A stretch of 62,500 nucleotides of DNA from Micromonospora lupini str. Lupac 08 (lineage in GTDB: Bacteria; Actinomycetota; Actinomycetes; Mycobacteriales; Micromonosporaceae), in contig NZ_HF570108.1 in assembly GCF_000297395.2 (NCBI RefSeq), positions 2,643,106 to 2,705,605 on the forward strand, in the 5' to 3' direction. A program made the translations under genes and the position numbers. Below the pieces are notes generated by a model. The model was not told where the DNA came from, did not search any database, and worked only from the letters and a program-made list of their open reading frames with translations. Shown piece by piece: positions 27,310-34,811 of the stretch. The stretch's first letter is position 1. The number at the start of each line of letters is the position of its first letter.

Positions 27310-28155
27310 TCAGCCTCCCGACTGGCGACGGGCCGAGCGCAGCGTCACCCAGTCGGTGACCGCGATCAGCGGAATCGCGAGCAGCACGAACAGCACCCCG
27401 GCCACGACGTACGGGGTGTAGTTGAACGACTGGGCGGTGGCGATCTGGGCGGCGCGGACCGCGTCGATCGGCCCGGCGAGCGAGACCAGCCCGACGTCCT
27501 TCTGCAGGGCCACCACGTCGTTGAGCAGCGGCGGCGCCACCCGGCGGACGGCCTGCGGCAACACCACGTGCCGCATCGTCTGCCGGTAGGTCAGGCCCAG
27601 CGAGCGGGCCGCGGCGAGCTGGCTGGGGTGCACCGACTCGATGCCGGCCCGGAACACCTCGGCCAGATAGCCGCCGTAGGTGAGCACCAGCGCGAGCCCA
27701 CCGAGCACCAGCACCGACGGCATGCCCTGCAGGCGCAGCCCCGGCACGCCGAGGGTGAGCAGGTAGAGCACGATGATCAACGGCAGGCCCCGGAAGGTGT
27801 ACGTGTAGCCGGCGGCCAGCGCCCGTACCGGAAAGAAGACCGGGCCCCGCAGTGTCCGCAGCACGGCGATCACCAGCCCGAGCAGCAGCGCGCCGGCCGC
27901 GCAGCAGACCAGCAGCCGGACGTTGAGCCAGAGCCCGTCCAGCACCGCCGGCAGCGCGTCGGCGCCGATCTCCGGGTCCAGGAACGAGCGCCGGACCCGG
28001 TCCCAGCCCGGCGCGCCCGTCACGGCGACGACAAGCAGCGTACCGAGCGCCGCCGTGGAGAAGGCCGCGATGAGCACGCTGTGGACGCTCTGCCGACGCC
28101 GGTACGCCGACCGCCGTAGCTGCGCCGCGGAGGGGGTGTGCTCCCGCGGCGTCAC
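27310..28155 (-). CDS. Polar amino-acid ABC importer, permease
   Basis: A 281-residue inner-membrane protein of the HisM/GlnP type. Hydrophobic segments lie near residues 35-55, 85-110, 120-145, 155-180 and 245-270. The coupling loop that meets the ATPase is readable as HPSQLAAARSLGLTYRQTM, matching the EAA motif, followed by VVLPQAVRRVAPPLLND. The GTG start at 28155 overlaps the binding-protein stop; the longer upstream frame has no better start. About 30 extra basic residues precede the first membrane segment. Confidence 0.92.
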   Translation of the reverse strand: MTPREHTPSAAQLRRSAYRRRQSVHSVLIAAFSTAALGTLLVVAVTGAPGWDRVRRSFLDPEIGADALPAVLDGLWLNVRLLVCCAAGALLLGLVIAVLRTLRGPVFFPVRALAAGYTYTFRGLPLIIVLYLLTLGVPGLRLQGMPSVLVLGGLALVLTYGGYLAEVFRAGIESVHPSQLAAARSLGLTYRQTMRHVVLPQAVRRVAPPLLNDVVALQKDVGLVSLAGPIDAVRAAQIATAQSFNYTPYVVAGVLFVLLAIPLIAVTDWVTLRSARRQSGG

Positions 28156-29012
28156 TTCAGCTCGGCCGCCCCCGCCACCTGCGCGAGCCACTTCTGCTCC
28201 AGCTCGGTGAGCGTGCCGGCCTCGCTGAGCTGACCGACCGCGCCGCTCACGCAGCGGGTCAGCGGCGAGTTCTTGTCCAGCAGCAGCCCGAACGCCTCGG
28301 GTACGCCCACCTGCGGCACCTGACCGACGATCGTCGCGTCGGTGATCTCCGCGCCGGTGATGTAGAACGCGGTCGGCAGGTCGACCACGAGCCCGTCGAT
28401 CTGCCCGTTCTGCAGGGCCTTCTTGGCGTCGTCGTTGCTGTTGTAGACCTGCGGCTTCGCGGCCGGCTTGATGACGTCCGTGATCGCCTGGTAGCTGGTC
28501 GTGCCGACCTGGGCGCCGAGCTTCGCGCCGCGCAGGTCCGCCAGCGAGGTCTTACCGGCGATCTTCGAAGACTTCAGCGCGATGACGGTCTGGCGCACCA
28601 GGTAGTACGGCGCGGAGAAGTCGACCGCCTGCTTGCGCTCCTCGGTGACGGAGAACTGGTTGATGTCGAAGTCGAAGCTCTTCGGGCCGGGCGCGATCGC
28701 GGTGTCGAACTTGACCCGGGTCCAGGTGACGTCACCCCGGGCGTAGCCCAGCTTCTCGGCCACCGCGTACGCGACGGCGGCCTCGAAGCCCTCGCCGCTG
28801 TCCGGCTTGTCCTTGCGGAACCACGGCTCGTAGGCCGGCTGGTCGGTGGCGATGGTGAGCTTGCCCGGCGTACGGGTGGGCAGGCTGTCCTTGGCGCAGG
28901 GCGGCGGGGCGGTGACGGTGGGGGTCGGTGACTCCTTCTGGGGCGCGCATCCGGTGGCGGCGACGACGACACCGGCGAGGGTGAGCGCGAGGAGACGTGA
29001 GCGGCTGGCCAT
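28152..29012 (-). CDS. Polar amino-acid ABC importer, substrate-binding lipoprotein
   Basis: A 286-residue lipoprotein: MASRSRLLALTLAGVVVAATGC has a basic start, hydrophobic core and lipobox ending ATGC. The mature part is a class II periplasmic-binding fold: GKLTIATDQPAYEPWF, FEAAVAYAVAEKLGY, FDFDINQFSVTEERKQAVDFS and LRGAKLGAQVGTTSY. A Pro/Thr-rich spacer follows the cysteine. The ATG at 29012 has no ribosome site but sits 7 nt after a TACGCT -10-like box, so a leaderless mRNA is likely. The operon is divergent from hisE. Confidence 0.93.
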   Translation of the reverse strand: MASRSRLLALTLAGVVVAATGCAPQKESPTPTVTAPPPCAKDSLPTRTPGKLTIATDQPAYEPWFRKDKPDSGEGFEAAVAYAVAEKLGYARGDVTWTRVKFDTAIAPGPKSFDFDINQFSVTEERKQAVDFSAPYYLVRQTVIALKSSKIAGKTSLADLRGAKLGAQVGTTSYQAITDVIKPAAKPQVYNSNDDAKKALQNGQIDGLVVDLPTAFYITGAEITDATIVGQVPQVGVPEAFGLLLDKNSPLTRCVSGAVGQLSEAGTLTELEQKWLAQVAGAAELK

Positions 29013-29019
29013 GGCGGAC

Positions 29020-29025
29020 AGCGTA
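29020..29025 (-). promoter_or_regulatory. -10 box of the amino-acid importer operon, probably leaderless
   Basis: On the minus strand TACGCT is followed by 7 nt and then the ATG at 29012. Confidence 0.45.
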
Positions 29026-29131
29026 AAGCTCCATGGGCGTCGATCGAAGATTTTCCCACCATGCTGGTAGGGAATTGTCCGTCTGCTGGATCGCGGTGGA
29101 CCCGGACTCGGGGCGCCGGGCCGGCGGCTGG

Positions 29132-29137
29132 AAGAAT
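29132..29137 (+). promoter_or_regulatory. -10 box of hisE, probably leaderless
   Basis: AAGAAT is followed by 8 nt and the GTG of hisE. tyrS has the similar arrangement GAGAAT, 8 nt, GTG. Confidence 0.4.
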
Positions 29138-29145
29138 CGTTCCCC

Positions 29146-29409
29146 GTGAAGACGTTCGAGGAGTTGTTCGCCGAGCTGCAGGCCAAGGCCGCCGCCGGCA
29201 CCCCGGGCTCGGGCACCGTCGCCGCGCTGGAGAAGGGCGTGCACTTCATCGGCAAGAAGGTCGTCGAGGAGGCGGCCGAGTCGTGGATGGCCGCCGAGCA
29301 CGAGGGGCCGCAGCGCACCGCCGAGGAGATCTCGCAGCTGCTCTACCAGGTCCAGGTGCTGATGCTCGCCAGCGGTCTCGAGCTGAAGGACGTCTACCGA
29401 CATCTGTGA
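29146..29409 (+). CDS. hisE: Phosphoribosyl-ATP pyrophosphohydrolase (HisE)
   Basis: An 87-residue all-helical enzyme that hydrolyses phosphoribosyl-ATP to phosphoribosyl-AMP, the second step of histidine synthesis. Metal-binding acidic motifs are [15 protein letters not shown] and [15 protein letters not shown]. It is stand-alone rather than fused to HisI, the normal state in actinobacteria. hisG follows after 45 bp; the two commonly pair in this phylum, apart from the main his operon. No ribosome site precedes GTG 29146. Confidence 0.94.
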   Translation: MKTFEELFAELQAKAAAGTPGSGTVAALEKGVHFIGKKVVEEAAESWMAAEHEGPQRTAEEISQLLYQVQVLMLASGLELKDVYRHL

Positions 29410-29454
29410 GTGCGCCCCGTCGTTGATCAGATCCGATCGAAGGAGCACTCCGTC

Positions 29455-30300
29455 ATGTTGCGTGTCGCCATCCCCAACAAGGGCACCCTGGCCGAGCCGG
29501 CCGCCCAGATGCTGCGTGAGGCGGGCTACCGCCAGCGCACCGACCCCAAGGATCTCGTCTGCCGCGACGAGGCCAACGACGTCGAATTCTTCTACCTGCG
29601 TCCCAAGGACATCGCGACCTACGTCGGGTCCGGTGACCTCGACCTCGGCATCACCGGCCGGGACCTGCTGATCGACTCGGCCGCACCCGCCGAGGAGGTC
29701 GTCGACCTCGCCTTCGGCCGGGCCACCTTCCGCTTCGCCGCCCGACCCGACGACATCGCCTCCGTGCAGGAGCTGGGCGGGCACCGGATCGCCACGGCCT
29801 ATCCGGGGCTTGTCGAGCGGCACCTCGACGAGGCGGGCGTCAAGGCCGAGGTGATCCGCCTCGACGGCGCCGTGGAGAACGCCGTACGCCTCGGCGTCGC
29901 CGACGTGATCGCGGACGTGGTGGAGACCGGCGCGACCCTGCGTCAGGCGGGCCTCGTGGTGTTCGGCGAGCCGCTGCTGCGCTCGTCGGCGGTGCTGGTG
30001 CGCCGCGCCGGTGCGCCGCCGCACGCGCAGGCCGAGCAGTTGCTGCGCCGTCTGCACGGTGTGCTGGTGGCCCGCCGCTACGTGATGCTCGCCTACGACG
30101 TGCCGGCCGGTCTGCTGGACCGGGCCAGCGGGCTGACCCCCGGCATCGAGTCGCCCACCGTGTCGCCGCTGCACCGCGAGGGCTGGGTGGCCGTGCAGGC
30201 CATGGTGCTGCGCGACGACGTGCACCGGATCATGGACGAGCTGTACGACCTGGGCGCCCGCGCCATCCTGGTCACCAACATCCACGCCTGCCGCCTCTGA
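29455..30300 (+). CDS. hisG: ATP phosphoribosyltransferase, long form (HisG)
   Basis: A 281-residue enzyme catalysing the first, feedback-controlled step of histidine synthesis (ATP plus PRPP). The start LRVAIPNKGTLAEPAAQML, the PRPP loop region DLGITGRDLL and the stretch ADVIADVVETGATLRQAGL are typical. A C-terminal regulatory domain (about 210-281) shows this is the long HisG, which binds histidine and needs no HisZ. ATG 29455 is chosen because AAGGAG is at 29440-29445. A strong terminator follows. Confidence 0.96.
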   Translation: MLRVAIPNKGTLAEPAAQMLREAGYRQRTDPKDLVCRDEANDVEFFYLRPKDIATYVGSGDLDLGITGRDLLIDSAAPAEEVVDLAFGRATFRFAARPDDIASVQELGGHRIATAYPGLVERHLDEAGVKAEVIRLDGAVENAVRLGVADVIADVVETGATLRQAGLVVFGEPLLRSSAVLVRRAGAPPHAQAEQLLRRLHGVLVARRYVMLAYDVPAGLLDRASGLTPGIESPTVSPLHREGWVAVQAMVLRDDVHRIMDELYDLGARAILVTNIHACRL

Positions 30301-30326
30301 CCCTGATTGATCACCTCGGGTTCGCT

Positions 30327-30365
30327 GAAACGGGGGTGTCCGCACGCCAGGGACACCCCCGTTTC
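30327..30365. terminator. Terminator after hisG
   Basis: GAAACGGGGGTGTCC (30327-30341) pairs perfectly with GGACACCCCCGTTTC (30351-30365) over a 9-nt loop; a short T run is part of the right arm. Confidence 0.85.
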
Positions 30366-30456
30366 GCTGATCTCGTGTGGATCATCCCCGTCTCTCCGGC
30401 AAGGGCGCTGAGTGGTGGCTCGGCGGGTGGTGCGGCTGTGGGGCGGGTGCGGATGG

Positions 30457-30462
30457 CAGACT
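30457..30462 (+). promoter_or_regulatory. -10 box of the PH-domain gene, probably leaderless
   Basis: CAGACT is followed by 6 nt and the GTG at 30469. Confidence 0.4.
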
Positions 30463-30468
30463 GGTGGG

Positions 30469-30942
30469 GTGAGTGAAACCGAGCTGGTCCGCCTCAAGCC
30501 CCGCCGCATCCGGGTGGTGTGCTGGTCGGCGGCGGTCGCGCTGGTGGTGGTGTTCGCCCTGGTCGCCACGTCGCTGAGCGGCCCGACCGGCGACGGGTAC
30601 GGCAGCTTCCAGCGCGGCGACCAGATCGCCATGATCGGCCTGGGCATCTTCGGCGCGCTGGGCTTCCTGTTGTTCACCCGCCCGCGCGTGGAGGCGGACG
30701 GGCGCGGCATCCGCGTCCGCAACGTCATCAGCTCGTACGAGCTGCCCTGGGAGGTTGTCCGGGGTGTCCGCTTCGACCGGGGCGCGCCGTGGGCCAGCCT
30801 GGAGCTGCACGACGACGACCTGTTGCCGATGGTCGCGTTGCAAGCCGCCGACAAGGAGTTGGCCGTCGACGGGGTCCGCGCGCTGCGCCGGCTGCACGAG
30901 GCCCACCTGACCCGCCTCGCCGAGCGCGCCGCCGGCGCCTGA
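30469..30942 (+). CDS. Small membrane protein with bacterial PH-like domain
   Basis: A 157-residue protein with two membrane segments (about 16-36 and 50-66) and a C-terminal half that looks like the actinobacterial PH-like domain: RPRVEADGRGIRVRNVISSY, then LPWEVVRGVRFDRGAPWASL and a closing helix. It is common as an uncharacterised gene in this phylum; function unknown. GTG 30469 is chosen because a -10 box lies 6 nt upstream and the protein begins SETELVRLKPRRIRV. It stands alone between the hisG terminator and the infC promoter. Confidence 0.8.
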   Translation: MSETELVRLKPRRIRVVCWSAAVALVVVFALVATSLSGPTGDGYGSFQRGDQIAMIGLGIFGALGFLLFTRPRVEADGRGIRVRNVISSYELPWEVVRGVRFDRGAPWASLELHDDDLLPMVALQAADKELAVDGVRALRRLHEAHLTRLAERAAGA

Positions 30943-30995
30943 CGCGCCGCCCCGGACGCCGCAGGCGCCGCTGGTCGTGGCGCGGGGTGTCCGGT

Positions 30996-31025
30996 TTGGG
31001 GGCGAGCGAGGCGGGGGTGTAAGGT
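30996..31025 (+). promoter_or_regulatory. Probable promoter of infC-rpmI-rplT
   Basis: TTGGGG (30996-31001), 18-bp spacer, TAAGGT (31020-31025) places the RNA start near 31032, about 255 nt before infC. The rest of 30943-30995 shows nothing clear. Confidence 0.5.
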
Positions 31026-31031
31026 TGTCGA

Positions 31032-31286
31032 GTCGACCAGGCTGTCTCCGCATGCGAGCAGACAGCCTTGAAAGCGGAGCGCCTGCTCCCACCCGAGTCG
31101 CCGCCATGGTGGCCGGGTCCGGTCACCGGTTCCGGGCATGTCCCGGTCCCGGACGTGTGATCCTGTGATCGCGCTGACCGGTCGAGCGGGCCCTGGCATG
31201 CGCCGGGGCCTTCTGCTTTCCGGGTCGGTTCCCACCCGGGAGCCGCAGGGGTCGGCGAGAGAGCAGAAACGACTCGAGGAGGCCCC
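31032..31286 (+). promoter_or_regulatory. Structured infC mRNA leader, candidate attenuator
   Basis: The long leader contains a hairpin with perfect arms AGGCTGTCT (31039-31047) and AGACAGCCT (31060-31068), a possible 20-codon open frame (ATG 31106 to TGA 31168) and a terminator-like hairpin (31189-31210). The arrangement suggests premature termination control of IF3, L35 and L20 synthesis. This is read from sequence only. L20-binding leaders are known for the same operon in Firmicutes, but I see no obvious match to them. Confidence 0.5.
31189..31220 (+). terminator. Terminator-like hairpin in the infC leader
   Basis: GGCCCTGGC (31189-31197) and GCCGGGGCC (31202-31210) pair with one G-U and a 4-nt loop, followed by the T-rich TTCTGCTTTC. 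It lies 77 bp before the infC start, so it would stop transcription early. Confidence 0.55.
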
Positions 31287-31952
31287 ATCAGCGTCGAACC
31301 ACGCGTGAACGAGCAGATCCGGGCACGTGAGGTCCGACTGGTCGGCCCCGAGGGTGAGCAGGTGGGCATCGTCCCGCTGGAGCGCGCCCTTCAGCTGGCC
31401 GCGGACGTCGATCTGGACCTGGTCGAGGTTGCGCCGATGGCGCGCCCGCCGGTGTGCAAGCTCATGGACTTCGGCAAGTTCAAGTACGAGAGCGCACTCA
31501 AGGCGCGCGAAGCGCGGCGTAATCAGCAGCAGACCGTCATCAAGGAAATGAAGCTCCGTCCGAAGATCGACCCGCACGACTACGAGACCAAGAAGGGTCA
31601 CGTGGTGCGGTTCCTCAAGGCGGGCGACAAGGTCAAGGTGACGATCATGTTCCGCGGTCGCGAGCAGAGCCGTCCGGAGCTGGGTTACCGGCTCCTGCGC
31701 CGGCTCGAGTCCGAGATCACGGACCTGGGATACGTCGAGGCCGCTCCGAAGCAGGACGGTCGAAACATGATCATGGTTCTCGCTCCGCATCGGGCCGTCA
31801 AGGCCTCCGCGGTCGCCGCTACGGCGTCCCGCGGTGCACCTCGGGACCGGGGGGCGGACGAGTCCGCGCCGGTCACCGATGAGACCGCGGCGGCCGGCGA
31901 GACCGCAGCAGCCGTTGACGGTGGCACCGCCACCGACACCAGCGGCGAGTAA
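31287..31952 (+). CDS. infC: Translation initiation factor IF-3 (InfC), apparently with ATC start
   Basis: A protein of 221 residues if started at ATC 31287. IF3 binds the 30S subunit and checks the start codon and initiator tRNA. Typical blocks: [57 protein letters not shown] and [13 protein letters not shown]; the tail is Ala/Thr/Glu-rich. The GAGGAGG ribosome site (31276-31282) is 4 bp before ATC and 22 bp before the first GTG (31305). ATC gives [10 protein letters not shown], matching the N-terminus of other actinobacterial IF3. In E. coli infC a rare ATT start lets IF3 repress its own translation; the same is inferred here. Confidence 0.94.
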   Translation: MSVEPRVNEQIRAREVRLVGPEGEQVGIVPLERALQLAADVDLDLVEVAPMARPPVCKLMDFGKFKYESALKAREARRNQQQTVIKEMKLRPKIDPHDYETKKGHVVRFLKAGDKVKVTIMFRGREQSRPELGYRLLRRLESEITDLGYVEAAPKQDGRNMIMVLAPHRAVKASAVAATASRGAPRDRGADESAPVTDETAAAGETAAAVDGGTATDTSGE

Positions 31953-31971
31953 CAGGGGAGAGACGTTCCAC

Positions 31972-32166
31972 ATGCCGAAGATGAAGAGCCACACGGGTAT
32001 GGGTAAGCGGGTCAAGGTGACCGGCAAGGGCAAGATCGTTGCCCAGCAGGCCGGCCTCCGCCACAACCTGGAGAAGAAGCCCTCCACCCAGACCCGCCGG
32101 CTGACCGGCACGGTCGTGCTGGCCAAGGCCGACGTCAAGCGCATCAAGAAGCTGCTCGGCCGCTGA
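31972..32166 (+). CDS. rpmI: Ribosomal protein bL35 (RpmI)
   Basis: A 64-residue, highly basic protein of the 50S subunit. MPKMKSHTGMGKRVKVTG and NLEKKPSTQTRRLTG are family signatures, and the C-terminus DVKRIKKLLGR is typical. ATG 31972 follows AGGGGAG. It sits between infC and rplT in the usual order. Confidence 0.97.
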   Translation: MPKMKSHTGMGKRVKVTGKGKIVAQQAGLRHNLEKKPSTQTRRLTGTVVLAKADVKRIKKLLGR

Positions 32167-32198
32167 CGCGCGCCACCTTTACGTAATAAGGAGTTGAG

Positions 32199-32591
32199 AT
32201 GGCACGCGTCAAGCGGGCTGTGAACGCCCAGAAGAAGCGTCGTACCCTGCTGGAGACCGCGAGCGGTTACCGCGGTCAGCGCTCCCGGCTGTACCGCAAG
32301 GCCAAGGAGCAGGTGCTGCACTCGATGCAGTACGCCTACCGGGACCGTCGTGACCGCAAGGGCGACTTCCGGCAGCTGTGGATCCAGCGGATCAACGCGG
32401 GCGCCCGGGCCAACGGGATGACCTACAACCGTCTGATCCAGGGCCTGCGTCTGGCCGGCATCGAGGTGGACCGCAAGATCCTCGCCGACATGGCTGTCAA
32501 CGACGCCGCCTCTTTCGCAGCGATCGTCGAGCTGGCCCGGGCCGCGGTCACGGCCGAGGGCACCGGCGGCGCGGCGGCCCAGGCCGCCTGA
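32199..32591 (+). CDS. rplT: Ribosomal protein bL20 (RplT)
   Basis: A 130-residue 50S assembly protein. [37 protein letters not shown] and [20 protein letters not shown] are standard. An Ala-rich tail of about ten residues extends past the usual end. ATG 32199 follows AAGGAG. In some bacteria L20 also represses this operon by binding the mRNA. Confidence 0.97.
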   Translation: MARVKRAVNAQKKRRTLLETASGYRGQRSRLYRKAKEQVLHSMQYAYRDRRDRKGDFRQLWIQRINAGARANGMTYNRLIQGLRLAGIEVDRKILADMAVNDAASFAAIVELARAAVTAEGTGGAAAQAA

Positions 32592-32674
32592 TCCCCCCGC
32601 ACCAGAGCGAGGCGTCTCCCGTGTCGGCACCGCCGTCCGGGGGGCGCCTCAATCGTGCCGGAGGAACACCCACC

Positions 32675-33472
32675 ATGGCCTTCACCCCGCGTACCCCCAG
32701 GGTTGTCGCCGCCCGTCGGTTGCAACGCCGCCGGGACCGCGACGCCGCCGGCCGTTTCCTCGCCGAGGGCCCGCAGGCCGTCCGCGAGGCCCTCGCGCGG
32801 CCGGGGGTGGTCACCGAGCTGTTCGGTACGCCCACCGCCCTCGACAGGTACCCGGAGCTGGCCGCCACGGCGGCCCGCGCCGACGTGCCGATCTCCGAGG
32901 TGACCGACGACGCGCTCGCCGCGTTGGCCGAGACCGTCGCCCCGCAGGGGCTGGTCGCCGTCTGCCGGCACCTGGACGTGCCGCTGGAGCAGGCCCTCGC
33001 GGGCGGGCCCCGGCTGGTGGCGGTCCTCGCCGAGATTCGCGACCCGGGCAACGCCGGCACGGTGCTGCGCACCGCCGACGCGGCCGGCGCCGGCGTGGTG
33101 GTCTTCGCCGGGGACGCCGTCGATCCGTACAACGGCAAGTGCGTGCGGGCCTCGGCCGGCAGCCTCTTCCACGTCGACGTGGTGCGCGCCGCCGACCCGG
33201 TCGCGGTCGTCGACGCGCTGCGCGCCGCCGGGCTGTCGATCTTCGCCACCACTGGGTACGGCGACGACGACCTGGACGACATGATCGACTACGGTCGCCT
33301 CGTCGGGCCCACCGCCTGGCTGTTCGGCTCGGAGGCGCACGGCCTGCCCGAGGCGTTGAGCGCCGCCGCCGACGCCCGGGTGCGGGTGCCCCTGTACGGG
33401 CGCGCGGAGAGCCTCAACCTGGCTGCCGCGGCGGCGGTCTGCCTGTACGCTTCAGCGAGAGCACAGCGCTGA
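32675..33472 (+). CDS. SpoU/TrmH-family RNA 2'-O-methyltransferase
   Basis: A 265-residue knotted (SPOUT) methyltransferase, probably acting on 23S rRNA. The N-terminal substrate-binding domain (1-100) has RRDRDAAGRFLAEGPQAV. The catalytic domain has motif 1 EIRDPGNAGTVLRTADAAGA, motif 2 FGSEAHGLP and motif 3 VPLYGRAESLNLAAAAAV that forms the knot. Its place after rplT and before pheS is conserved in actinobacteria. Which nucleotide is modified is not decided by sequence; TsnR-like resistance methylases belong to the same family. ATG 32675 follows GGAGGAA at 32660-32666. Confidence 0.9.
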   Translation: MAFTPRTPRVVAARRLQRRRDRDAAGRFLAEGPQAVREALARPGVVTELFGTPTALDRYPELAATAARADVPISEVTDDALAALAETVAPQGLVAVCRHLDVPLEQALAGGPRLVAVLAEIRDPGNAGTVLRTADAAGAGVVVFAGDAVDPYNGKCVRASAGSLFHVDVVRAADPVAVVDALRAAGLSIFATTGYGDDDLDDMIDYGRLVGPTAWLFGSEAHGLPEALSAAADARVRVPLYGRAESLNLAAAAAVCLYASARAQR

Positions 33473-33519
33473 CGGTGATCGTGCCCGGCGCGACTGACAG
33501 CAGGGGAGAGCGTCCGTCC

Positions 33520-33579
33520 ATGAACGCGCCACGGCGTTCGTTTAGCCAGCCCGCCGGTGTCGGCGGGCGGCGGGCCTGA
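33520..33579 (+). CDS. Possible 19-residue leader peptide upstream of pheS
   Basis: ATG 33520 is preceded by AGGGGAG (33502-33508) and encodes MNAPRRSFSQPAGVGGRRA. Its end overlaps a perfect hairpin, GCCCGCCG (33549-33556) with CGGCGGGC (33561-33568). The frame has only one Phe codon (TTT, rare in this genome), which is weak for classical pheST attenuation. It may be a conserved micropeptide or chance. Confidence 0.3.
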   Translation: MNAPRRSFSQPAGVGGRRA

Positions 33580-33631
33580 CCTGCTCCCTGCGCAACTCCT
33601 ACCGGCGGGCTGCGGCACAGCCGCGCGTCCG

Positions 33632-33637
33632 TAGACT
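33632..33637 (+). promoter_or_regulatory. Candidate -10 box of pheST
   Basis: TAGACT at 33632-33637 is the same hexamer seen before metK and def and lies 54 bp before the pheS start. Confidence 0.4.
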
Positions 33638-33691
33638 CGCCTAGCCGCCCCGATGAGGGCTGGCGCCGCCGTGAGGGAGTGCCCGTACGCC

Positions 33692-34771
33692 ATGACCTAC
33701 CGCAACGATCCGTACGACCCGAAGCAGGTCGCCCTGCTCGACCCGGCCGCCCTGGCCGAGGCGGTCGCCGACGCCACGAAGGCGTTCACGGCGGCCGCCG
33801 ACCCGGACGCGCTTACCGCGCTGCGCCCCGCGCACCTCGGTGACCGGTCCCCGGTCTCGCTCGCCCGCCGGGAGATCGGCGCGTTGCCGCCGGCCGCGAA
33901 GTCCGACGCCGGCAAGCGGGTCAACGAGGCCCGGCGGGCGATCGAGACCGCCTACGCCGACCGCGCCGAGGTGCTGGAGCGCGAGCAGGCCGAGCGGGTG
34001 CTCGTCGAGGAGCGGGTGGACGTCACCCTGCCCTTCAACAGGCGTCCCCGGGGCGCCCGGCACCCGCTGAGCGTCCTGATGGAGTCGATAAGCGACCTGT
34101 TCGTCGGGATGGGCTACGAGGTGGCCGAGGGGCCCGAGGTCGACCTGGAGTGGGTCAACTTCGACGCGTTGAACATCCCCGCCGACCACCCGGCGCGCGG
34201 GTTGATGGACACGTTCCACATCGCATCCGCCGACGGCTCAGCGGGCTCGGGTCTTGTTTTACGAACGCACACGTCGACGGTGCAGACCCGCACCATGCTC
34301 AGCCGCAAGCCGCCGATCTACGTGATCGTGCCCGGCCGCGTCTACCGCACCGACGAGATCGACGCCACCCACAGCCCGGTGTTCCACCAGGCGGAGGGCC
34401 TGGTGGTCGACAAGGGCATCACGATGGCGCACCTGCGGGGCACCCTCGACCACTTCGCCCGGGCCATGTTCGGTCCCGAGGCGAAGACCCGGTGGCGGCC
34501 GCACTACTTCCCGTTCACCGAGCCGTCGGCGGAGTTCGACGTGTGGTTCCCGGAGCACCGCGACGGCCCGCAGTGGGTCGAGTGGGGCGGCTGCGGGATG
34601 GTCAACCCGCGGGTGCTGCGCGCCTGCGGCGTCGACCCGGAGGTCTACTCCGGATTCGCCTTCGGCATGGGCATCGACCGGACCCTGATGGTCCGGCACG
34701 GGGTCAGCGACATCCGCCATCTCTTCGAGGGCGACGTGCGGTTCAGCCGCGCGCTCTCCACGGGGGCGTAG
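33692..34771 (+). CDS. pheS: Phenylalanyl-tRNA synthetase alpha subunit (PheS)
   Basis: A 359-residue catalytic subunit of the alpha2-beta2 enzyme that charges tRNA-Phe. An N-terminal coiled-coil arm (1-95) contacts tRNA; class II motif 2 and 3 regions follow: [53 protein letters not shown] and [19 protein letters not shown] 33692 follows GAGGGAG; upstream starts at 33653 and 33671 would add 7-13 residues. A short Ala/Ser/Gly stretch ([10 protein letters not shown]) lies before the RTHTS motif. pheT starts 40 bp later. Confidence 0.96.
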   Translation: MTYRNDPYDPKQVALLDPAALAEAVADATKAFTAAADPDALTALRPAHLGDRSPVSLARREIGALPPAAKSDAGKRVNEARRAIETAYADRAEVLEREQAERVLVEERVDVTLPFNRRPRGARHPLSVLMESISDLFVGMGYEVAEGPEVDLEWVNFDALNIPADHPARGLMDTFHIASADGSAGSGLVLRTHTSTVQTRTMLSRKPPIYVIVPGRVYRTDEIDATHSPVFHQAEGLVVDKGITMAHLRGTLDHFARAMFGPEAKTRWRPHYFPFTEPSAEFDVWFPEHRDGPQWVEWGGCGMVNPRVLRACGVDPEVYSGFAFGMGIDRTLMVRHGVSDIRHLFEGDVRFSRALSTGA

Positions 34772-34811
34772 GCGATGCGGGTACGAGACACGGGAACGGT
34801 GGTCTGACGTC

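Noticed and set aside
33473..33691. T-box riboswitch for pheST
   Set aside because: No T-box consensus sequence and no specifier-loop-like long structure; a small ORF and hairpin only.
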